A DNA stretch of 64,000 nt from Macropodus opercularis (Eukaryota > Chordata > Actinopteri > Anabantiformes > Osphronemidae), in assembly GCA_030770545.1 (NCBI GenBank), contig CM061109.1, positions 496,001 through 560,000 of the forward strand, in the 5' to 3' direction. Below are positions 11,156 to 22,048 of this stretch, piece after piece (the first letter of the stretch is position 1; each line of letters begins with the position of its first letter). A model generated the notes under the pieces. It made no database searches, was not told the origin of the DNA, and saw only the letters and a list, made by a program, of their open reading frames with translations. A program made the position numbers and the translations under genes.

Positions 11156-14100
11156 ATCTCCTCACCCCAGCCAGTCGAGGCAGATGGTTCTGAGGCTGGT
11201 TGTTGAACTGTTGCTGCTGTGATTTGTTGTGTTTTCCATACAGTATATATATTTGTTTCATTCTATAAGGTTTTAAACCTACCTTGTAAAGAGATGACGT
11301 GAATTGGTGCCATACAGTTAAACTGATTTGAGTAGTTTTCCCGGCATTTGTCGATAATGAGACACGTACAGAGATTACAACATGATATCTCCTCCTAATT
11401 TAATTGTGTAAGAATTAACCAGGAGTTCACATATGAAGAGTAATCTTTCCTTTCATCAAGCAGTGGAATGATGTGGGGATTATCGAATGTACCGTAATCA
11501 AGATGAGTCTTATCTGGGCTGAAAGCTCCTAATGAGCAGCGTGCCACCGCTAGCTGAGAATGCTCCGTATCACGTCGCGTTGGCTAATAAGAGGCTCGGC
11601 GTTGACCGCTGCCTGGAGCTAGACCCCCAATGCTCCATGCACCTGAACCACGTTGACCCCGAAGCTGGGTCTGTGCTGGATCAATGGGCTTTTACCAGGA
11701 GGGAGCAAATCCCCCGTCTTTTGTTCTGTTAGTAGGTCATTGCACTAGGGACATGCTTGGTTGGTGGTTTGCCAACACTCATTAATACTTGCCTCACATT
11801 CTTGCATAAATTGTGGACGTTGGCAGCAATGCTGCCGTTGTTGCTGTGCTCCCTCTCTCTCTTTGCATCTAACCTGCTCTGTGACACTCGGGTCAAAGCT
11901 TGTGGTCTCAGCACAGCGAAAGACCAAGGAAGTGTTGATAGAGCAGAAAATTGCCTTGTTGGCGGCCTTAGTGAGGCTGGGAAATTAGATAGCCACGCGA
12001 TGTACCTCCTCAGCAGCCACGGAGGCAGCACTGAGCAGCGAGCAGGGCTGGACAGGCACCGACCATTCCCCTCTGGGCAGCTGAGCAGCGTCTGCCTGGG
12101 CCTGTACTGATAATAAAATCAAATGCATTAGGACTCAGGGCAAACGAGGAAGCCGCAGTCTAGCAGGATGCTTGACGAATGAGTGACAGGTGTGATAGGT
12201 GCCTTTTGTTGCCTGGTTTATCTGTTTGTTCACCACTTTCCCATTTGTGGCTGGCATTTACAGTGAAATAGCCAAAGGCTTCGGGAAGCCTGAGAGAGGA
12301 AGTTCGCTGAAAACTGTAGACGCATTCTTCGTCCACTTCATTGTCGTTTCATTTCCCCAAAGATGAGTTTGTGCTGCCCAGCGCCGTAGCTGCAGGCCAT
12401 CCCGCACACAGCTCTGCAGCCGCTTGACGAGCTGTCACCGAGCTGTCACCGTAACGGAGCTGAGACTGACCAGCACGTCATGCAGCCACTGGATCCGAAA
12501 TCCGTCATATCGCTGCAGCATTTGGCAAAGAAAACATCCCGTTGGCCCTCTGTGGTTTCAGTCTCTGACTGCTTTAACTGCGTAATTAGTCACAGCAGCC
12601 GCTCACAAACCCAATCACACCATAAACTGTAACACACTCGCTCATTGACAGGAATTAATTCGCAGCAAATAAACAATCTGGCTGCTTCATTACACCTCAC
12701 ACAGACCGGGTGGCAGGTGGGAAGGACCCTGGAATCTTATTACGCTGATTTCATTTTCCATCCAGCCTGTGCAACAGCAGCAGGCGTAGGAACAGTGTTC
12801 TCTGAAAACCCAGCATGTTTCCTGGGCACCTTCTCCCAGAGGGAACCAGCCTCCTCAGGTTTCTGATCAAGTCTTATGTGGTGTGATTAGTCCTAATGAG
12901 CCCCTCAGCCAGCACCGCGCAGTAAACCGTGATAATGCAGATCACACTGATATGGTTCTGATTATTGTGTTGATAGCTTCAGGTTTTGATTGGTTAAGTG
13001 CCGTCACATTTCTGAAACGAGCTGCATGTGGATACTGTAAACGTATGTGCCGCTTGACAAAGTCAAGAGAAAGATGCTTATAAAAGAGCAAAGAGCCAAG
13101 TCCATCAGCCTCCGCGCAAGACGTATTGTCATGATAAAAACGTCCTTCAAGTTCTTCCTGAATGATGGCAATCTATCTTGAAAGCCGTTCATATCTCCCG
13201 TGGCGCATCTTTCCAGGCAGGGAGAAAATCAATGGCTAAGTAATGAATTCCTAGTAGCCCGCAGCAGTGAGCCCCTGGCACTGCCAGCTGTGCATGCTGG
13301 GTAGCCAGGGTCTCTGAACAACACACTCCCAACACTGGGATGGAAAACTATTTTGTTTCTAGGGGATGAGTCATAATTCAGCCTTTAAAGGCTGCTCTCC
13401 TTATCAATGCAGCATGGCCCCCTGGCCACTATTTTCTGGTTTGGCACTGGACAAATTAATTTTTTACAGCGTAATTCATCATTTCCTCTGCAGCCAGGAG
13501 TGAAACATTTCTTAGGTAACAAGGGGAACACATCCATTTTGTAAATAGGTTCTCAACTGGCCTGGTTCTCGTCTTTGTGTGACTGTTTTCCTACAGGGAG
13601 ACGTAGAACTATGAACTGTTGAGGTGAATTTCGTCATTTGAAATATCGTGCCAGCGCAGGTAACGCTGTGACGTAACACTGCAGCGCAAACCTCTGGACA
13701 CTTCAGCTCTTAGTCCACACGCTTGAACCAGACGTGTGGCGTCGTTACTCAGTGTTTGGCTTAACTTAAATAACCCTCGTAACCCATCTCTACCAACACA
13801 GATGTGTTGCATTTGGTGACACAGGTGTCGGTTCTTATGAGGTAAATGAAGTCTCTTATCTGAAAATAATAAACAAATAAAAAGTCTCCATCCGACTGAA
13901 TGAACCTCTCTGTGTCTACACACACACAAACATGCAGCAAGTCAAATGAGCCACGTTTCCCGAACAGCAACACGGATTAGAAGAAGTGGAAATGACCTCA
14001 GCTTCAGACTAGTCACAAACCAGACGCAAACGCTCGAACCCACACATGACAGAGGTTCTGAACGAACTTTAGCTGCGCTGACCATTAAGGAACTGCCATG

Positions 14101-14199
14101 TGTGACTTCAGTGATTGTGATCAACAAGACGCTGGACTGTATGCGAATGGACGCATACGACTCAACCTCCTCCCGCCACCGCTGCTCCAACCACAACCG
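11156..14199. other. Intergenic, no supported gene
   Basis: No exon or ORF of recognisable family. Several stretches (about 11,340-11,720 and 13,090-13,500) are rich in AT-core motifs such as TAATTTAATTG, TAATGAG and CATAAT with few simple repeats. They have the look of conserved non-coding DNA, but that is an impression, not a test. An 11-bp direct duplication (CGAGCTGTCAC twice) lies near 12,428-12,450. Confidence 0.5.
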
Positions 14200-14400
14200 T
14201 CCATTGGACGATGCCGATCACCGCCTCAGACAGTGGAGGCTCTGAGCAGCTCAGACCCTTCATTGCCAAACACGTTATATGTTCCATTTGTAAATATATT
14301 AAATCTCTTCTGCCTGTTATCTGTAGCTGCTGTGATAATTGAATTTCCCCAACGCGGGATCAATAATAAAGGATTATCTGATCTTATCTGATCTTATCTG
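14200..14400 (+). mobile_element. LINE 3' terminal fragment
   Basis: It ends with GATAATTGAATTTCCCCAAC, a GGGATCAATAATAAAGG stretch and then three GATCTTATCT units. The 'GAATTTCCCC..GGGATCAATAAAG' phrase plus a short tandem tail is the characteristic 3' end of L2/CR1/Rex-type fish LINEs. No coding part is preserved. Confidence 0.65.
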
Positions 14401-16360
14401 TACAGTAAGTAAGTAAAATGTTAGTCAGCTGTGACGCGTGACATAACAAAGAAGAATAAAAACACCAATTCATCCACTTCAGTAAAGACAGGGTGAAGCT
14501 CCGTGTGCTGGCTCGCGAAGAGGAACCAGCCGTGTGCAGGTAGTGGCCCAGAATCTGCAGCCAGGACGCGTCTTTGAACTGTTGCATATGCACTTTTCTT
14601 ACTTATCTCAGCTTCACCCCCTTCTTGGCCATAAAGGCAAAGAAATGTTGAGGTGTGAAATTGAGAATCACCCGGAGCAGCCTGTTCTCATCTCTCTTAT
14701 CTACTGACCCATTTTTAATGGGATTTCCAGTTCCACGTTTTCTGTGCTTGTGGGTAGCATCTTGTGTGGGGAATGAGTCTGGTCATCGCCCACTGACGAC
14801 AGGGAATTAAGGCTCCCACCAGCCTCCCGTCTTCTCCATCTACATCATGGATGTGTGCACACATACGCAACCAACCAACGCAGAAATACACCTGACATTT
14901 CTTCCCTTCACCATGCAGGACATGGAGGCGTATCGGTAAATGGCCCTGCCGTCATTACCTGCCTTTGGATCTGTGAATATGTCTGTTTAATATATATATA
15001 TGTCACACGAATCCTCCTTTTTACAACGCGTACTGTAGGACTGTTCAGTTCCCCTAAAGGAAGGAACGAGTTCTCGAAGTGTGTTTGTGACCCAAGGCAC
15101 AAACCAGAGGATGGAAGGATAAGTAATTCAAAACACTCACATGACTCCTCAATAACGCGAAGCAAACACTATGCAAACGAAGAAATCATGACACAGACCA
15201 GGGATCCTGACAGACTCTTTCATGGCCTCTTGTCATAAATGTATCACATGGGAACCACAACAGAACTAAACCACGGCCACATAATGTTTGGGTCCTGTGT
15301 GGTCTCTCAGCTTTACAACCCATGATTAGATTTATCACTATTTTCACATTTCGTTCATATAAGTTTGAGACAGAGGAAAAATAATTGGTAATTATTTGTC
15401 AGTGTGTAGGAATCTATGCAGAGCTTCTCTGTTCACCAACTAACCTACTGTGAAGCCAACAGACCTCGTGTCATTACTCGTGACGTTAGTTCGCTCAGTG
15501 TTGGGCATAAAACCAGACAATGAACAGGTTGGACTGAACTCGTTACACACGTCAAATGAATCCAACGATAAGAGAAAATTACGGGATAGTAGCTCTGCAG
15601 GTCAAAACAGACAGTGACATGTCAAGGTAAGCGTTCAGGGCCGTGGGTCCGACGTTTAAACCGGTGAACCTGGTTCTGGTGAAGTGTCCATTAGCTCAGT
15701 TTAAATAACACAGTAGTTGAGCTGAACAAGCTCATTCAGGCTAAAGGGGAAGAGTCTACGACAAACAAGCTTCTATCAGTACCAGGTTGCTTTGGATGGC
15801 AGTTGGTTTGTACTGTCTTTTATTCAGGTGAGCTAGTTAAACCTTAACGAAGCTAAGACGGCATCTTACCGAACTAGCAAGAACTGACCCCAACGCACAG
15901 ACCGACAAACAAACAGAATATTTCCAAGATCATTAATGGATGAAAACTCGAGTAGGAAAAGCTGTTAGATACTAAAATGGCTGCAAGGAAAACAAAATAC
16001 AAGAAATCCCTCTGAGAGGGACGAACACAAAAAGGTTAACTACTGACAAAAAGTCAGTGCAACAACAGAGAATAAACGAAAGCAAGCGAGACAAATGAAT
16101 TCAAAGGGCAGAGTTATGCAGACGTGACCTGCAACTCGTTTCCAAGGAAGTAAAGTCAAACAAGTCAACGCACAAAGTCAAGCAAACAGGGATCAGCTGA
16201 GGCAACGGGCCATGAACAAGCGAGGATTCGCTAACAAGCCGACAAATCACAACTAACAAGGCCCCTGGTACGAAGGACGAGCTGGTGAAGAGTCCAGGTC
16301 AAAATGAGGTGAGACCAGGAAGTACGAGCAAGGAGGGCGTGGCAAGCAGGAAACGAATAC

Positions 16361-16405
16361 ACGCAAGTCACGCAAGTCACGCAAGTCACGCAAGTCACGC
16401 ATGAC
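16361..16405. repeat. 9-bp tandem repeat, five units
   Basis: ACGCAAGTC is repeated four times exactly, then a fifth degenerate unit (ACGCATGAC). Confidence 0.95.
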
Positions 16406-19400
16406 GCAAGCTGCCTACACCATCAGGTATTTCATTCAAGGTTCTGTGATAAAAATAAATCACAATGAACATGTTGCTAACTGCTACAAAGATGAGAAGC
16501 ATCTTCCATCTTCTGCTGCTACATCCTGTTGGTGCCACAACTGGATAATGAATCAGCTCCTGAATAATATATAATAATACATCTAAGGATTCAACAGTGC
16601 TGTTTAGAGACAGGCCACATGTGACACCAGGTGTCAGACCTAGAGGTGCGACCGCGGATTTGTGACATTACAGAAGGAAAGTGCAGCAAAGCTCCTTCCT
16701 TACTAGATTATAATGGGTCGGACCTGCCAGCACCTTGAAAACAGGAAACGTCTGGAGGCTGCAGCTGCAAATTAAACAGTTTATAGTGAAATTCACTGGA
16801 CACAATGTCTAGAAAATCTGAAACTCAAAAAATACAACGTACTGTACACACAAGTCAAAAATCATGGTTCAGATAAGTGTGCAGACGTCTGAAATAACAG
16901 ACACTTTATTCATTTTTCTCTCAATCAGTTGCATTCATCTGTGTATGTTAATGCCAAGCTCATATAACTGAAAAAGTCTTCATGAGCAGCCAAGCAGAAA
17001 AAGCCATTATTCACATCAGCTCGTGATGTCAGGTGTTGGCACCGCGACGGCAAACGCACAACACCTGACAATGTAACAAATGAACAAAGGTAAGACCAAT
17101 ATGAAGCGTTCAGCTAATGTCACAGCCATGAGCCCTGTCGGCATCACATTTACCAACTGCTACCAATATGTTACGCAGCATTTTAATCTGGTGTTAAGTC
17201 AGAAGTAGGAATAATCAGCGTATGCACGGACTCTTCAGCTGGGACTTGATGATTTACGTCCTTAACTCAGTTGAACTCGGGCCCACATGCAAAGCAGCAG
17301 AGACACGTCTCGCTTCGAATAAGATTCACGATTTTAACAAAAAATCACAGCCAAGCTGGAAACATCAACTTCTGAATTTAGAAAACTGAAACAAATCACT
17401 GCAGAACAGGAGCTAATACAGAAACAAAAGCTGTAGACTATCTACGCAAACAAAGAGAACACGAAGACCAATTTAAAAAATCCATAACTAACGAACTTAC
17501 TCACATGAACGACGCTTGAGGCCATGGAGCGAAGGACTAGGGGCACACTGGCTAAAACACGACTCAGCGGGAAGCTGTCTATACACAGAGATAACAAGAA
17601 ACACCTGCACAGAGACGCGACGACGACCAGGCAACAGCGCCACACGACTCAAAGCGCCCCCTAGTGGGCAGGGACCCGTTGACACACTCCCCTTGAAGCG
17701 ATGGCCTGTTTTCTACTGGACCATGTTTAAGTCAGCAGATCCCAGGATTTGATTGGAATTAGCTATTTTTGTCTTTTTTTAAACTTGCTCCTAAAAGTCA
17801 TAAAAGCATGTTTTTATGTTTTGTCATAAAATATGACAACGGTATTTTTTAGCTCATTCATGTCAAGCGTCAGCAATAGTTTGCTCTAAAGCCGCACGTC
17901 CAACATCAGGTGACGCAGAGTGAGTTAACCGATGGTCAAGTTATTTTTAGAAACGTGTAGCGAAGCTGCATAAAAACACGAGTTGATCAAGGTCGTGTCT
18001 GCAGTTACTGTGGCGCAGGCCCAAAGCTTGTCACCAGCTGCCACCACGAAGACGGCAGGTAATGTTAGCAGTGACATTATTTATGCTCACACACAGAAGA
18101 TGCATAGACGCATCAGACTGAGCGGAGACTGCAGATGTGGATTATTACAAATTGTAATAAATGATTTCAACACTGAAAAAACAAAACACTCCTGAGCAAA
18201 CGGGTTCGAACAACAGGCTCATATTCACCTTCTATTGTCCAACCCAGATGTCTTCAGGCTACAGTTGGAAAGAATTGGCCTCATTGTTCCAGAACTTTGC
18301 AGCAGAGTGCAGACACAGAAGCGGAGAAAAGAAAAGTCAAGGTTTGGAAAGATTTAAGACGCGTTTTTGTTTTCAGCAGACCTGAGTGCTTGGCTTATTG
18401 TTCACCACCCTGCTCTGAACAGAAAGCTTTGTAGTCCGGCACCGTCTTAAAGGTTGCAGTCACAGCTGGACGCCTGGTTCAGTGGCATCGCGCGGACCCC
18501 CAGAGCTGCCAGGAACCGGAGGCGCTGCTTGTGTTCGTCTGGAGAACGGTGCTGGGGCAGAGCGACAGCGAGCTCCTCCAAGCCTCTGCTCTAATCCACC
18601 GCTGCTGAACGTTAGCTGGGATCACCTGATTCAGCAGGGATGAAATCTGGGGCACACGATTGTAAGAAGACCCTTTAATCAAAGCATGGTAACAGAATGG
18701 GACGGGAGTGAGGCGCGGTAGCTCCCAATCAGTCATTCGCTGCCACATGATGATTGTTTGTTCCTCCCTGTGTTACATCACTGGGAGGAGGAAGAGGGAA
18801 AGGTCTGCTCTGAGCGGGTCCATGCAGGCTTTTATTTTGTGAAGGAGCACGCGGTTCCTGCAGGGCTCTGATAACAAGAACATCAACGTCCATTCAAATG
18901 AAAGGCATCAGATCCTACCGTACATCCGTCCCAGTGCAATTGTCCTGGTGGTTGTATGTGTAACGATGGGGAATAATCTGCCATCTACAGACAAACAAAG
19001 CATTAAAGCAAACTGAAACGTGACTTTACTTTAATTCCAAGAAAAAAACACCTGAACCAAAGGAACGACAGCTGCATTGAAATGATTCCCTTTTGTCTGC
19101 TTCGGGCTAATACACTGTCGCTGGCCATTACCTCGGACTAAAAATAAGGCTCTTGCTCTTTGTGTCACAGTAATGAGGCCAATAGCGTCTGAAACCCACG
19201 CTCAGCTCTCTCATGGAGATCTGATTTACTTGTATCTGCCCTCGAGGCCTAGTAGCCTCAGGCTGCTCAGCACCACACGGTTACTCCTGCTTCACGCTTT
19301 AAATGGCTGACGCTGGAGCTCGACTGGCTGCTGCCTAATTCACCTGATGAACAAATAGGAACATTTGTAGTAATAGCATTTCAGTGGAAGTCCAGCAATT

Positions 19401-19423
19401 ATTGACCAGGCTTTAACAGGCAG

Positions 19424-19448
19424 AGAGGAAGAGGAAGAGGAAGAGGAG
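19424..19448. repeat. (GAGGAA)n purine microsatellite
   Basis: Four consecutive GAGGAA-type hexamers read directly; pure purine on the + strand. Confidence 0.9.
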
Positions 19449-20540
19449 ACATCAATTAGGCTTTTTTAAAAACACTAAGCTTAAATCCATGAAACAGACG
19501 TGTTCCAACATCAGCTGCTTCAGCTTGGACTTGTTCTGCAGCTGCACTAGGAGGAACTTCCTCCTCCGAGTGTCAGCGGCTGCTTGTGATGGCCACCAGC
19601 CACAGGCTCTGCCTGGGTTACAGGAGACTGACCTGCTCACTGCCCAGCATCGTCAGCATCATCGTCTCCTTACCGGAGACGATGTTTTGTGTATGTGTTC
19701 CAGAGGCGACTGGCAGCCTGTGAAAACATTCAGACAGGTTTGACTTGGGGCGGACCTTGGTGTAAAGCTCCGTCCTTCCATCCATGGACCGTTTCCACTG
19801 CGTAGCGGAGGAATCCTGCCTACGTGCAGAGACCAGGTCTCAACCCCACAGCTTCATGGTGTTTGTCTCCATGTCCTCGGTTTGCTGCTGCCAGTGTGAT
19901 AGCTCTTCGTTCTTCAATGATTCATGAGGGGCCACTTCTCTGCCTGGCGACGCCGTGATGGTTGCTGCATTTAAAACTACGATATGAAAAGCTCTATTTT
20001 TAATAGCGCTCAGTGACGCTAAAGCTGCGGGTGAAGCCGAGCTTGCAGCCTGCTCAACTCAGCCTACTTTGCTAAACAGCACGATGTCATTCCAGTCATG
20101 GGGAGATGAGATTGTTTGAGTCATTTTGATTTATACTCAGTTTCACATTTAGACGCAGACCATTTAGAAACGCTTCGCCTCAAGACAACTCATTTGTGCT
20201 GCGACGTCAGATTTGATCTCAGACTCTCGCTGCTGTCCCAGGGAGAGAACAGAGGAAGGAGTAAGTGATGGAGCAAGGCCTGACAACGCATGCAACGCTG
20301 CTGAAATCTGGGGCCAATACATCACACGCAGCAGGCGGAGGCCCCGCCAGCTCGGCTCCCCGGCGGCTGCCTCGCGTCACATCGATGCTCGTCGGTGGTC
20401 GGAAACACAGGGATGACTCTGAGCTGCTGAAACAAGCCCAGCTCACAACGCTGCTGCAAAGATTCACATCCAATTACAGCAGCAGCTGCTTCTGAAGCAA
20501 CACTTGACATCAGCTGGAGCTGAGCTACAACCATATTAAA

Positions 20541-20669
20541 CAAATACAACACAACACAACAAAACAACACAACAAAATAAAACACAACACAACAAAACAA
20601 AACACAACACAACAAAACAATACAACACAACAAAATAAAACAATACAACACAACAAATCAAAACACAAC
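20541..20669. repeat. Degenerate (ACAAC/ACAAA)n pentanucleotide array
   Basis: About 130 bases made almost only of A and C, in ACAAC, AAAAC and AAATA pentamers. The + strand has virtually no G and only a few T. It generates an artefactual Cys/Val/Leu-rich ORF on the other strand. Confidence 0.9.
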
Positions 20670-21919
20670 GGGTAAATACAACCACTCTGATCCATGTTGT
20701 CTGATAAATGAATCCACTAGATCAACCCTTGTGCTGCTCTTTCTCAGCATGAGCCTAATGATGAAAGCGAGTCAACCGTTGGTGAGTCCTCGTCTCATTT
20801 TCTGTTGCTCTGCTGAAAGACACCGTAGCAAACTCTGCTCAAGCCCCTTTCCTCCATTCATCACGGACGGTGGTGCCGGCTGACGGCTGAGCCGATGAGC
20901 TGCAACAATGACGGATATTTACAACGGGCTCTGATCAGACGGAAACGGTTCGATGTCGCTGTGGACGAGCGTTTTCTGACAGGCGGCCTGAGAATAGGGC
21001 TGAAACAGCTGCTGCTGCGTGAAGCTGACCCTTCAGTGCTTGAAAACACTCTTTATGATTTTCTATTTGCCTTCAGTTCAAAGCAGCAGACTAACGTCTA
21101 GAGACGGCAGACGTCCCAGAGAAAGGAAACCTCTGGCGAGGCCGAGGGTCTCGCAGCTTCTCAGCGAGGCTCAGGTCCGGACTCCAGTGTGAAGCTGAGG
21201 CTGGTTTTCGTTTGAAGCCGACGTCTGCCGGCGCCTCTGAGGATCCTCTAATCCTCTGTGAAATCTCCAAGCCAGACTTGGGCAGCCACGAAATTAACTT
21301 AATTTGCTTGTAAATGCTTTAACGAGAGCTTCAATGTGACCGTCGCTCTGTCATCGTACATTCAGCCACTGACCTATTTGGAATCGTTCTGTTCAGTGGA
21401 TTCATGTTGAAATGTCACTGCAGCGGGTCACTAATCCTGACAGGAAGAGAAACTGCTTTGGGATTCAACATTATTTAATGCAACAATCTGAGCTACAGCA
21501 TGTTTTACTCCTCTGCTTCGTCTTTCTTGTATCCCGGAGGTGCTACATTACCCACAGTGCACCTGGCGTGGTGAGAGGCAGAGGTTAGGCTGGAGAGTTT
21601 CACTGGAGGCTGCCCCTGAACGGAGCTGTAGCCTGGACGGCGCCGGCTCGTCCATTGTTCCCGGGCCCTGGGCGCCGCCAGCGGCAAGACGGCCTCCACG
21701 CGCTGCGTTGGACTGAGAGAGGAACCAAGCTCCAGCACGTGGTGGACACGGAAGCGGCTCTCGAACCTGCAGCACCGTCCAGCGCAGCGCAGCGCGTGCG
21801 GACGGCTCCAGCTGTGGGAGCGTTCACGCCTGCACACACGCGCCGCTGACCGTCGGCCCTCCTCGCGCTCCTCCTTTCCATGTATTATTCAAGTTGCCGC
21901 CACGGAGCGCGTTGCCTGC

Positions 21920-21927
21920 TGACGTCA
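21920..21927. promoter_or_regulatory. Consensus cAMP response element
   Basis: Palindromic TGACGTCA, the full CREB/ATF site, inside the CpG island about 120 bases before the first-exon donor. Seen directly; function inferred. Confidence 0.55.
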
Positions 21928-21949
21928 TCAAACGTACCCAGCAGCGGCG

Positions 21950-22048
21950 GGAGCCGAGGAGAGGGAGCGAGGCTGCTGGATGTGAGCTCGGACTGTGGAG
22001 CGAGGACCGCGGGCTCGCCTCAACACACGGACGGGCCGCTGCTCCACA
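21950..22048 (+). other. gulp1: Probable non-coding first exon of gulp1 (start approximate)
   Basis: GC-rich sequence ends at CTCCACA|GTAAGTCC, a consensus donor at 22049. No exon-like ATG ORF joins to the coding exons, whose own start is downstream of an in-frame stop, so this would be 5' UTR. The transcription start is not defined by sequence; 21950 is nominal. Confidence 0.5.

Larger units (their letters stand above)
14401..21599. other. Intergenic, no supported gene
   Basis: No gene recognised. The block 15,830-16,420 and the stretch ending near 17,680 (GCCCCCTAGTGGGCAGGGAC) resemble the interior and end of the TG...CA element at 10.3 kb in composition and phrases, so they may be decayed relatives; I could not define ends. 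Tandem repeats are at 16361-16405, 19424-19448 and 20541-20669. Confidence 0.5.

Noticed and set aside
20322..20651. 109-codon Cys/Val/Leu-rich ORF on the - strand
   Set aside because: It is generated by the (ACAAC)n array and has no meaning as a protein.
21505..21881. Overlapping ORFs of about 75-110 codons on the - strand upstream of gulp1
   Set aside because: Arg/Ala-rich translations typical of CpG islands, with three overlapping frames and no recognisable domain.
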